From contig NZ_LATZ01000120.1 of assembly GCF_000981385.1 (NCBI RefSeq), positions 124,001 through 188,000 on the forward strand: a stretch of 64,000 bases of DNA, given 5' to 3'. The position numbers and the translations under genes are program-made. Of this stretch, positions 43,034-50,949 are shown piece by piece (within the stretch, counting starts at the first letter, position 1; the number at the start of each line of letters is the position of its first letter). This DNA is from Bacillus sp. SA1-12 (lineage in GTDB: Bacteria > Bacillota > Bacilli > Bacillales > Bacillaceae). The notes beneath the pieces are model-generated. The model was not told where the DNA came from and ran no database searches. It worked only from the letters and a program-made list of their open reading frames with translations.

Positions 43034-43074
43034 TAAAAGACTGTCTGACAGAATCAAAGACAGTCTCTTTTTTA
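43034..43074 (-). terminator. Terminator of alaR-alaT
   Basis: On the minus strand AGACTGTC pairs with GACAGTCT across a 13-nt loop and is followed by TTTATAG; the stem starts just after the alaT stop. Confidence 0.8.
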
Positions 43075-44241
43075 TATGCGCTTTTTCACAAAGCGATTCA
43101 TTCTTTTTAATGCTTCTTGAAGCTGATCTAATGATGATGCATATGAGCAGCGAATATATCCTTCCCCGCTTTCGCCAAACACACTTCCAGGAACAACGGC
43201 TACTTTTTCTTCTAATAGCAGCGCTTCCGCAAATTCCTCTGATGAAAGATTGGTTATTTTGATTGATGGGAAAGCATAAAAAGCTCCGCCAGGAACATGA
43301 CATGTCAAGCCAATATCATTTAAAGCTCCGACAAATAAATTTCTCCGTTGTCTATAGCTTTTCTTCATATGAAGTACGTCTTCTTTACCATTTTTCATCG
43401 CTTCGATTGCAGCGTATTGTGCCATGGTTGGCGCACACATCATGGAATATTGATGGATTTTTAACATCGCGCTTAAAAACTCAGGATTTGCCGCAACATA
43501 GCCTAGACGCCAACCCGTCATAGCAAAGCCTTTGGAAAACCCGGAAATAAGAATTGTACGTTCAGCCATCCCATTAATCGATACAAAGCTGGTATACATA
43601 TCATCATATGTAAGCTCCGCATAAATTTCATCTGAAAGGACAAGCAAATCATGCTTTTCAATGATTTTGGCGATACTTTCCAATTCTTCTTTATTATACA
43701 CTGTACCAGTTGGATTGCTTGGAGAACATAATATGATCCCTTTTGTTTTTTCAGTGATTGCCGCTTCAAGCTCAGCAGGCTGAAGTTTAAATTCCATTTC
43801 GCCATTCGTTTGAATCGAGACAGGAACACCGCCCGCTAATGAAACGAGCGATGAATAGGCAACAAAGCTAGGTTCAATCACAATTACTTCATCACCAGGG
43901 TTAATAATTGCCCGCAACGCGATATCAAGAGCCTGGCTCGCTCCAACTGTTACAATTATTTCTGTTTTGGGGTCATAGTTAATCGTTGTTTTCTCTTTTA
44001 AATAGTGGCTTATTTCGCTTCTCAATTCAAGTAATCCTGCATTCGCAGTATAGGATGTATATCCTTGCTCAAGAGAAAGAATGCAGGCTTCCCTTACATT
44101 CCAAGGAGTTACAAAATCAGGTTCACCCACCCCTAACGAAATAACGCCTTCCATACTGGAAGCTAAATCAAAAAATTTTCGGATTCCAGATGGTTTTAAA
44201 TTTTTGACTGTATCTGAGAGGTAATGAGAATGTTCGATCAT
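43072..44241 (-). CDS. alaT: Alanine aminotransferase AlaT
   Basis: A 389-aa class I aminotransferase that matches B. subtilis AlaT (YugH). PLP lysine in SGFSKGFAMTGWRLGY (about residue 235), cofactor contacts in NPTGTVY and VLSDEIYAELTYDD, and the substrate arginine in EGYIRCSYA near the end. It makes alanine from pyruvate and glutamate. It overlaps alaR by 4 nt (ATGA), which keeps the pair as one operon. Confidence 0.94.
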   Translation of the reverse strand: MIEHSHYLSDTVKNLKPSGIRKFFDLASSMEGVISLGVGEPDFVTPWNVREACILSLEQGYTSYTANAGLLELRSEISHYLKEKTTINYDPKTEIIVTVGASQALDIALRAIINPGDEVIVIEPSFVAYSSLVSLAGGVPVSIQTNGEMEFKLQPAELEAAITEKTKGIILCSPSNPTGTVYNKEELESIAKIIEKHDLLVLSDEIYAELTYDDMYTSFVSINGMAERTILISGFSKGFAMTGWRLGYVAANPEFLSAMLKIHQYSMMCAPTMAQYAAIEAMKNGKEDVLHMKKSYRQRRNLFVGALNDIGLTCHVPGGAFYAFPSIKITNLSSEEFAEALLLEEKVAVVPGSVFGESGEGYIRCSYASSLDQLQEALKRMNRFVKKRI

Positions 44242-44738
44242 GGAGACACCACAATTCTCTTATCCTCATCATCTTGTTCAAATATTGTTCCATCATGCTT
44301 ATATTTCTTTAAGATAAAATGAGTTGTCGTTGATAAGACTGAGTCTAATGTAGATAATTTTTCAGATACAAATTGAGCGATAGCTGACATCGATTTACCT
44401 TCAATAATGACAGATAAATCATATGCCCCTGACATTAAATAAACAGATTTTACTTCATTAAATCTATAAATACGGCTTGCGATTTCATCAAAGCCTACTC
44501 CGCGTTTAGGCTGTACTTTCACATCGATCATTGCTTTCACACCTTCGTGACCATCAACCTTGCGCCAATTTACTTGGGCAGTATAGTCAACAATGATGCG
44601 CTGATCCTCTAAATTTTTAATTAACTGTTTTGTTTCTGCTTCTGTTAAATCAATCATTTTGGCGATTTGTTCTGCAGATAGGCGACAGTCATTTTCTAAG
44701 ATCTCTAATATCTCGACTTCCTTGTCCGTAAACTTCAT
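44238..44738 (-). CDS. alaR: Lrp/AsnC-family regulator AlaR
   Basis: A 166-aa Lrp-type regulator with the length of B. subtilis AlaR (YugG), an activator of alaT. HTH at about 5-50 (KEVEILEILENDCRLSAEQIAKMI), then the ligand-binding RAM domain with SVYLMSGAYDLSVIIEG near 95-112. I chose ATG 44738 (MKFTDKE) behind GGAGTGGTGG rather than the longer start. Confidence 0.93.
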   Translation of the reverse strand: MKFTDKEVEILEILENDCRLSAEQIAKMIDLTEAETKQLIKNLEDQRIIVDYTAQVNWRKVDGHEGVKAMIDVKVQPKRGVGFDEIASRIYRFNEVKSVYLMSGAYDLSVIIEGKSMSAIAQFVSEKLSTLDSVLSTTTHFILKKYKHDGTIFEQDDEDKRIVVSP

Positions 44739-45007
44739 ATCCACCACTCCCACTATTCAAATCTTCAGATAATTATACCATTATACACCTGGTTTTCATA
44801 TGTTTCACCAAAAGAATTAAGGGTAGATTTTACATGAGTGTTTCTTTTCATTTCGGTGAAAATATAAAAAAACAATAAAAATTCATTTGCAATGATGTCA
44901 ATTGATCTTGCACATTTCGCTTTAAATATACAGCCAGCAATGTTAATCGACATTTCATTTTAACATATGATAACCTTTTATCTATAGGAAAAACGGAGTG
45001 AATGCTT

Positions 45008-45841
45008 ATGGAAAAGAGTCATTATTATTGCAGCACTATAAACATTCTTGGTGTAAACGTTCACTATGAGGTATATGAAAAAAACCCTTCAAAACCGACA
45101 ATGGTGTTAATACATGGATTTTTATCCTCGAGCTTTTGCTATCGAAAAATTATTCCTTTATTGGAGAATGAATTTAAAATTATTGCCATTGATTTGCCGC
45201 CATTTGGGAAAACAGAAAAATCAACAAGATTTGTCCATTCCTATCGAAATATGGCAAAGCTGGTGATTGAATTAATCCAATGTCTGCAAATAAAAAAGGC
45301 ATATATTGTCGGGCATTCCATGGGAGGACAAGTTTCGCTGATTGCCGCGAAGGAAAGACCTGATTTATTTGAAAAGGTCGTACTCTTATGCAGTTCAGGA
45401 TATATGAAACGAGTTCATCCATCTTTAATCTTAGGTTCTTACATTCCTTATTTTTATTTAGGCATCAAACATTGGCTTGCAAGCCAAGGCGTGTTAAAAA
45501 ATTTATACAACGTGGTGTATGATCGGTCGTTGATCGACCAGGAAATGATGGATGGATATTTGGAGCCATTTCACGATGACCGAATTTTTAGGGCCCTAAA
45601 CCGAATGATACGTGACCATGAGGGAGATTTGCTTCCAGAAGAGTTAAAGAAAATCGAGCAGCCTAGTCTTCTGATCTGGGGAAATGAGGACAAGGTCGTG
45701 CCTGTCCATATCGGGAAAAGACTCAAAAACGATCTGCCTAATTCCAGCTTTTTTTCATTTAAAAACACAGGTCATTTGGTGCCAGAAGAAAGACCAGAGC
45801 ATGTGTCGGATATGATTTTTGAATTTTGTCACGCTAATTAG
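45008..45841 (+). CDS. yugF: Alpha/beta hydrolase YugF
   Basis: A 277-aa alpha/beta hydrolase. LIHGFLSSSFCYR near 33 forms the oxyanion region, VGHSMGGQVSLIAA near 100 the nucleophile elbow, WGNEDKVVP near 222 carries the acid and NTGHLVPEERPE near 255 the His. Substrate unknown. ATG 45008 lies about 9 nt after GGAGT; an in-frame ATG at 45002 is too close. The stop TAG is part of the left end of a dispersed repeat, so the C-terminus may be set by that element. Confidence 0.9.
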   Translation: MEKSHYYCSTINILGVNVHYEVYEKNPSKPTMVLIHGFLSSSFCYRKIIPLLENEFKIIAIDLPPFGKTEKSTRFVHSYRNMAKLVIELIQCLQIKKAYIVGHSMGGQVSLIAAKERPDLFEKVVLLCSSGYMKRVHPSLILGSYIPYFYLGIKHWLASQGVLKNLYNVVYDRSLIDQEMMDGYLEPFHDDRIFRALNRMIRDHEGDLLPEELKKIEQPSLLIWGNEDKVVPVHIGKRLKNDLPNSSFFSFKNTGHLVPEERPEHVSDMIFEFCHAN

Positions 45842-45996
45842 AAAAGCGGAAGCGCCTTGCTCAGCGACGTATGAACTGGAGCACTCCGTATGAGATAAAG
45901 GAAACACGAAGAGCGAAGCGATTCGATGTTGACTTATCGTAAGGAGGAGGGGGAAGTTCATTAGTCGCTAGGCGCTGAAGCTAGACAAGAAAATCT
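45838..45996. repeat. Dispersed palindromic element, copy 6, abutting yugF
   Basis: Left end TTAGAAAAGCGGAAGCGCC with TTGCTCAGCGAC, right end GTCGCTAGGCGCT with GAAGCTAGACAAG and AAATCTAAGG. The ends pair well (AGCGCC with GGCGCT, GCGAC with GTCGC). The middle is longer than in other copies. Confidence 0.82.
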
Positions 45997-46016
45997 AAGG
46001 ACAAAGAATTTATTGT

Positions 46017-46277
46017 TTATAATTCGCAGCTGGAATTATTTTTTATGAGAAGCAGTTGCTTAGCAAAGCTCTCGCATTTTTGCAGAGGAATAATTTCTTC
46101 AAAAGAAAACTCATAAATCGCCTGAATTTTTCTAGCAAGGAGCATGATGTCATCATATAGATGAACCGCTTGCAGGACGTCCACTACTTCTGTTTCATAG
46201 CTTCCCTCTCCATAGCCTAACGGATCCCACTGTAATAAAAGCTCCATTAATTGTAGATTCGTTTGCTGTGCTTCCAT
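46017..46277 (-). CDS. yugE: DUF1871 family protein YugE
   Basis: An 86-aa soluble helical protein, equal in length to B. subtilis YugE. It carries LLLQWDPLGYGEGSYETEVVDV near 13-34, the family's best-conserved block. ATG 46277 (MEAQQTN) lies 6-7 nt after AAAGGTG; the longer frame upstream is not needed. Function unknown. Same place between yugF and patB as in B. subtilis. Confidence 0.9.
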   Translation of the reverse strand: MEAQQTNLQLMELLLQWDPLGYGEGSYETEVVDVLQAVHLYDDIMLLARKIQAIYEFSFEEIIPLQKCESFAKQLLLIKNNSSCEL

Positions 46278-46388
46278 TTTTTTCACCTTTACCAATCTTA
46301 TTTTTTGCACTGTCATTGTATCACATTTATCATGAAAGATAATAGGAAATGCAAGGTTAGAAAATAATCTTCTTTTGAGGTGAAACAA

Positions 46389-47555
46389 GTGAGTAGATTT
46401 GATGAGGTACTAAATCGAAAGAATTCAAATTCCGTGAAATGGGATACAAAGAGAATCTTTGGCATGGACGATGTCTTGCCAATGTGGGTTGCCGATATGG
46501 ATTTCAAAGCGCCTGATGAGGTGCTCGATGCTCTGCATTCACGTGTTGAACATGGGATTTTTGGTTATACCATCCCTGGTGCGAAAACAGAGCAAGCTAT
46601 TCAAAACTGGTTAAAAACCCGTCACAATTGGGAAATTGACACAAGTATCATTACATATAGCCCTGGAATTGTAACAGCGATTAGTATGGCGATCCAGGCA
46701 TATACAGGTCCAGATGATAAAATTGTCGTTCAGCCTCCCGTTTATTATCCATTTTTTGAAGTAGCCAAAAAGCATAATCGCGAGGTCTTATATAATCAGC
46801 TGTTATTAAACAATAATCATCGTTATGATATTGATTTTGAAGACCTTGAAGCAAAGCTTTCTGATCCAATGACGAAAATGTTTATTCTCTGCAACCCGCA
46901 TAACCCGAGCGGGCGTGTATGGAGGAAGGAAGAATTAGAGAGAATAGGAGAGCTTTGTATCAAGCATGATGTTCTTATTGTCTCAGATGATATCCACTCT
47001 GATTTATTATTGTTCGACAGTCAATATACACCAATCGCTTCAATAAATAATGATATAGCGGATCGGACCATTACATGTATTGCCCCAAGCAAAACATTTA
47101 ATTTAGCAGGACTTCAGGCATCTGCTATCCTTATTTTAAATGATACGCTAAAAAGAAAATATAACGCTGCGCTTCAACTCTATGGTCTTTTTACATTAAA
47201 CACACTTGGTACTGATGCTATGGAAGCAGCTTATACACATGGAACAAAATGGCTGGATGAGCTCATTGATTATTTACAAGGAAATATTCTTTTTATTGAA
47301 GATTTCCTGAAAGAGCACCTTCCAGAGTTAAAAGTAATGCGGCCTGAGGCTACCTATCTCGTTTGGCTTGATGTTCGCTATCTAAAGAAAACAGACAAAG
47401 AAATAAAAGAACTCCTTCTCAAAAAAGGGAAGCTTGGTTTAGAATCAGGCTCTAAATTTGGTGAAAATGGCGCAGGATTTTTAAGAATGAATATTGCCTG
47501 TCCGAGAGAATTGGTGAAGGATGGATTGAATCGTTTAGTTGAAGCATTAAAATAA
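46389..47555 (+). CDS. patB: Cystathionine beta-lyase / C-S lyase PatB
   Basis: A 388-aa fold-type I PLP enzyme of the MalY/PatB group. PMWVADMDFKAPDEV near 29-43, CNPHNPSGR near 165, VSDDIHSDL near 197 and the PLP lysine in APSKTFNLAGLQASA near 232. It splits C-S bonds of cystathionine or cysteine conjugates, giving a thiol or homocysteine. The GTG at 46389 is the likely start, 6 nt after GAGGTG; the GTG at 46380 lies inside that site. Single gene with a terminator. Confidence 0.93.
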   Translation: MSRFDEVLNRKNSNSVKWDTKRIFGMDDVLPMWVADMDFKAPDEVLDALHSRVEHGIFGYTIPGAKTEQAIQNWLKTRHNWEIDTSIITYSPGIVTAISMAIQAYTGPDDKIVVQPPVYYPFFEVAKKHNREVLYNQLLLNNNHRYDIDFEDLEAKLSDPMTKMFILCNPHNPSGRVWRKEELERIGELCIKHDVLIVSDDIHSDLLLFDSQYTPIASINNDIADRTITCIAPSKTFNLAGLQASAILILNDTLKRKYNAALQLYGLFTLNTLGTDAMEAAYTHGTKWLDELIDYLQGNILFIEDFLKEHLPELKVMRPEATYLVWLDVRYLKKTDKEIKELLLKKGKLGLESGSKFGENGAGFLRMNIACPRELVKDGLNRLVEALK

Positions 47556-47570
47556 AAGCTTTCATAATCA

Positions 47571-47612
47571 ATTGGGGTGTCTCAAAAGAGTTCGCCCCTT
47601 TTCTTTTTTAAG
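47571..47612 (+). terminator. Terminator of patB
   Basis: GGGGTGTCTC and GAGTTCGCCCC form an imperfect stem followed by TTTTCTTTTTT. Confidence 0.8.
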
Positions 47613-47712
47613 TCCCTTTGATCAATTTTCAACTTAATTTTATCAAAAATTAACCCCTCTTAAGAAGATTTAATGGTATAATTAGGCAAACTACTTCTAA
47701 GGTGACAATCTA

Positions 47713-49011
47713 ATGGAACTGTTAAAAGATATCATCCTGCAAATTGCATTTATTATCTTTCCGATTTTCATCTATCATTTATTTTGGCTAAGCAGAACGC
47801 ATGTCCAAGTAATCGAGCCAAACAAAATTCTTATTTCTTGCAGTACCATTCTATCTTCTATACTCTGTATCCTTTACCCAATTGAACTCGCGGAGGGATT
47901 ATACGTAAACCTTCAAGGGATACCTTTATTTATCAGTATTGTTTATGGAGGATTTATTCCTGGTATCTTAACGATGCTGCCAACTTTAACATACCATTTG
48001 TTTCAATTGAATCTTGAATGGTACACTGCGGTTCTATGTGTAATTGTCTATTGCACCCTCCCATATTTGCTTCGCATAAAGTGGCAAAGCTTCGGATTAA
48101 AGCGGAAGCAGGGCTGGGCAATTGTTTATGGTGCATTCCTCTTTGGATTTTCATTGCTTTTTCTCGGGTATGAAAGCGTTTTAAAAAATGCCTTTTTCTC
48201 AATGAAAGACCTTTATATTATTAATGCGTTCAACCTTGTTCTGGCGATCATCCTATTAGTTACCATCTACTTAATTGAATATACGAAAGAAAATGCATTG
48301 ATACGCATGGAGCTGGTTAAAGCAGAAAAAATGTCGATGGTCAGCGAGCTTGCAGCAAGTGTCGCTCATGAGGTTCGCAACCCTCTAACTGTTGTCAGGG
48401 GCTTTGTTCAATTGATCGGAAATTCAACAGACAACAATATAACCCAAAGAAAAGAGTATATGAATCTTGTGCTTGCTGAATTAGATCGTGCCCAATCAAT
48501 TATTACAGACTACTTAGGTTTAGCGAGCCAGCAATACATAGCGAAGGAAAAAATAGATTTAGCAGAAACGTTAGAGGAAATTAAAACACTTATGACCTCA
48601 TATGCAAATTTTAAAACAGTCACAATTAACGGGAATATTAATAAAGATTTATATGTAATAGGCGATCACGCCAAATTAAAACAGGTATTTATTAATATTA
48701 TTAAAAATGCCATTGAAGCAGTGCCGAATGTTGACGGAAAGGTTTCAATTCAGGCATATGTTTCACATGAGTTCGTCAGGATAAAAATTATGGATAATGG
48801 AATAGGCATGTCACAAGAACAAATTGCCAGGATAGGAGAGCCCTATTTTACCTTAAAGGAAAAAGGTACAGGCTTAGGATTAACAGTTACCTATTCGATT
48901 ATTAAAAATCACGGCGGTACCATTCGTTACAAAAGTGAGCTGAATAAAGGAACAATTGCTATGGTTTCTCTTCCTTATTTCGTATCGGATAATGAGCAAG
49001 ATGCAGGATAA
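47713..49011 (+). CDS. kinB: Sporulation sensor kinase KinB
   Basis: A 432-aa kinase that follows B. subtilis KinB (428 aa). Six membrane helices occupy about residues 1-195; the kinase core has LAASVAHEVRNPLTVVRGF (His near 222), NIIKNAIEAVP, DNGIGMS and GTGLGLTVTYSII. KinB feeds phosphate into the Spo0F-Spo0B-Spo0A relay that starts sporulation. In B. subtilis kapB follows at once in the same operon; here a terminator and a convergent small gene come between. Confidence 0.95.
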   Translation: MELLKDIILQIAFIIFPIFIYHLFWLSRTHVQVIEPNKILISCSTILSSILCILYPIELAEGLYVNLQGIPLFISIVYGGFIPGILTMLPTLTYHLFQLNLEWYTAVLCVIVYCTLPYLLRIKWQSFGLKRKQGWAIVYGAFLFGFSLLFLGYESVLKNAFFSMKDLYIINAFNLVLAIILLVTIYLIEYTKENALIRMELVKAEKMSMVSELAASVAHEVRNPLTVVRGFVQLIGNSTDNNITQRKEYMNLVLAELDRAQSIITDYLGLASQQYIAKEKIDLAETLEEIKTLMTSYANFKTVTINGNINKDLYVIGDHAKLKQVFINIIKNAIEAVPNVDGKVSIQAYVSHEFVRIKIMDNGIGMSQEQIARIGEPYFTLKEKGTGLGLTVTYSIIKNHGGTIRYKSELNKGTIAMVSLPYFVSDNEQDAG

Positions 49012-49019
49012 GCGATTGT

Positions 49020-49112
49020 CATAAAAAGGACAGACCCTCTAAAAAACGCCAATATATAAGTACTAACCAAATTAGTCTTGTATATGGTGCTCTGGTGTCT
49101 GACCTTTTTATT
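49020..49112. terminator. Long hairpin terminator between kinB and the 66-aa gene
   Basis: AAAAAGGACAGAC at the left pairs with GTCTGACCTTTTT at the right, with an inner pairing of CCAATATATAAG and TTGTATATGG. T runs are on both strands, so it can serve the two convergent genes. Confidence 0.75.
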
Positions 49113-49117
49113 TCTAC

Positions 49118-49318
49118 TTAATTCTTTTCTTTCCGCTCTGACTTTTTTAACAGATCATCTACTTCTTGCTGTTCTTTCTTCGATAGTTTAATGATAAAAC
49201 GAAAAGCAATGAAAGCTAAGATGGTAAAGACCACCATCGTAATACCAGCAGGAATATATTCCGTTTTATCTTCTGGAAAATATAAAAACAAACCTAAAAC
49301 AGGAATTAATTGGATCAT
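49118..49318 (-). CDS. Small membrane protein, 66 aa
   Basis: ATG 49318 (MIQLIPVLGLFLYFPED) lies about 10 nt after AAAGG. Two hydrophobic segments (about 1-12 and 22-42) are followed by a long charged tail (KKEQQEVDDLLKKSERKEKN). The longer ORF upstream lacks a ribosome site. I do not recognise it. It is convergent to kinB and separates kinB from kapB. Confidence 0.6.
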   Translation of the reverse strand: MIQLIPVLGLFLYFPEDKTEYIPAGITMVVFTILAFIAFRFIIKLSKKEQQEVDDLLKKSERKEKN

Positions 49319-49479
49319 TTTGTCACGACCTTTCTTATCCTTACTATAACAAGTTTTACACTGATTCACTAGGCTGTATTTGTGTTTCCATAAAACGTTC
49401 AATATTATTCTTTTTTGTTCCTGCATGTTAAGATAACAATGGATTAGCTTGTACAATAGTAAAAAAGGATTGATGCGAA

Positions 49480-49869
49480 ATGGAAGAAAGAAAGATAGGA
49501 GAAATAGTAACAGGAATCTACAAAACAGGAAAATATATCGGGGAAATTACAGATGTTCGTCCAATGCATTATTTAGTTAAAGTAAAAGCTGTCCTAAAGC
49601 ATCCGCAACAGGGCGACTTACATCATCCAAAACAAGCAGATGTTCAGCTTTTTCATGAAAGACGTGCATTAGCGTACAATGAGCAAACAAATATTCCTAA
49701 GCAAATGGTAAAACCTTATTATGGAGCTATCCCAGAATATGAGGATTCGCTTAAGCAAGCGATGGCCGCTCTAAAAAGCGAATTAGAATTAATGGATACC
49801 CCGTGGGCGCAGAAATCACTTACCATGATTTCTTCATTAGAGGCAGATTACTTCCCTAATAAAGGGTAA
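49480..49869 (+). CDS. kapB: Kinase-associated protein KapB
   Basis: A 129-aa protein equal in size to B. subtilis KapB, which is needed for KinB to work in the phosphorelay. IGEIVTGIYKTGKYIGEI opens an SH3-like fold, and LMDTPWAQKSLTMI closes the chain. Although often called a lipoprotein, this sequence has no signal peptide and no cysteine, so it is probably cytosolic. It is now separated from kinB by about 470 bp and must have its own promoter. Confidence 0.92.
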   Translation: MEERKIGEIVTGIYKTGKYIGEITDVRPMHYLVKVKAVLKHPQQGDLHHPKQADVQLFHERRALAYNEQTNIPKQMVKPYYGAIPEYEDSLKQAMAALKSELELMDTPWAQKSLTMISSLEADYFPNKG

Positions 49870-49881
49870 AATAGGTAAACA

Positions 49882-49938
49882 TTACTCAATAACAATAGAT
49901 ATGTGTACACCACAGCGACAACTATTGTTATTGAGTAA
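49882..49938. repeat. 17-bp perfect inverted repeat between kapB and kapD
   Basis: TTACTCAATAACAATAG (49882-49898) and CTATTGTTATTGAGTAA (49922-49938) are perfectly complementary across a 23-nt loop. It lies between convergent kapB and kapD and has no T tract, so it is not an ordinary terminator. Confidence 0.85.
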
Positions 49939-49969
49939 GTTAACTATGATGTGTAAAGCTTGTGTTCGA

Positions 49970-50593
49970 TTAAGTTGCATATTTATTTAATACCTTCGCA
50001 AGATCAATTCTATCACCAATTGTAGGAGGCGTTGGTTTCTGTAAGTATCGTTTGTCCTCTTCAACCAGCTTAAATATATTATAGGTTGTTAAAGCATCAT
50101 CTAAAGCACAGTGATGCTTACCTGTAGCTTTTTTTCCATATTCCTCAACCGCCTTCCACAGGCCGGTTTGGTTACGGTCACCGAAAAATTTTTTATATTC
50201 CATTGAAAGGTCTCTTATATTCCCGGTAAAAGGAAAGACCTCACCATTCATTTGACAATTTTGCCGCAATACTTTCATGTCCATGTTCCCCCAAGTAATA
50301 ACAGTAGCAGGAGATGGATCATTATATTTTGTTAACGTTTTTAGAAGTTCAGAAAAGGATATTCCCTCATCAATTTTTGCCTGAGAGATCTTTAGAAAGG
50401 TTTTACAGCGCTCACTTAATAAGGGGAATCGCATCGGTTTAACATATGAGGAAAATTGTTCTTCTATTTCATGGTTTCGAACACAAACAATTCCAACTTC
50501 AATTATTTCTGGATAAAACCCTTTAGGTTTTGCCTTTCCTTCCGGCATCGTAAATTCAAAATCAATAAATAATAATCGCTCTTGTCCCTTCAA
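49970..50593 (-). CDS. kapD: DnaQ-like exonuclease KapD
   Basis: A 207-aa 3'-5' exonuclease-fold protein, close to B. subtilis KapD (205 aa), an inhibitor of the KinA sporulation route. The acidic site is complete: FIDFEFTMPEG (ExoI), TWGNMDMKVLRQN (ExoII) and HCALDDALTTYNIF (ExoIII, DEDDh His and Asp). B. subtilis has it on the other side of kapB; here it is convergent. ATG region follows a ribosome site near the promoter of pbpD. Confidence 0.92.
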   Translation of the reverse strand: MKGQERLLFIDFEFTMPEGKAKPKGFYPEIIEVGIVCVRNHEIEEQFSSYVKPMRFPLLSERCKTFLKISQAKIDEGISFSELLKTLTKYNDPSPATVITWGNMDMKVLRQNCQMNGEVFPFTGNIRDLSMEYKKFFGDRNQTGLWKAVEEYGKKATGKHHCALDDALTTYNIFKLVEEDKRYLQKPTPPTIGDRIDLAKVLNKYAT

Positions 50594-50949
50594 ACTATCT
50601 CACCCCTCCTTTTTGTAAAATCAACTTTTTGTTTCTATTATTATATCATCGGAGCTGCTAATTTAACTTCAATTTTTCAAAAAATAATGAATTATCCCTT
50701 GACTATTTTTTCAAATGAAGAAAGTCATGAGTCGTTTTTCCCGCAACAAGCAAAAAATTTGTCCGCTAACCGGAAAGAATCAGGTAAAATAAAGTGAGAC
50801 TTCCCTCAGCAGGAGGGTTTCCTGCTGTGGGTTAGCGAAACTTATCGGATCTTTACGTGCAGTTTCCCTCGGCTATTTCATTTAGGAATTACTGCTTGTT
50901 AAGAATTAAATAATTCTAGAAAAATTGATGAGAAAGAGTGTGACTTAGA
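50594..50949. other. Intergenic region between kapD and pbpD
   Basis: Divergent promoters must lie here, but I could not fix them. It also carries a structured segment at about 50795-50885. No further gene is seen. Confidence 0.5.
50795..50885 (+). other. Two-hairpin structured element upstream of pbpD
   Basis: Hairpin 1 pairs CAGCAGGA with TCCTGCTG across 5 nt, extended by CCC/GGG. Hairpin 2 pairs GAAACT with AGTTTC across TATCGGATCTTTACGTGC. Together with the GTGAGACTTCCCT lead the segment looks like an RNA or DNA element seen in Bacillus intergenic DNA; I cannot name it. It is clearly richer in G and C than its flanks. Confidence 0.45.
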
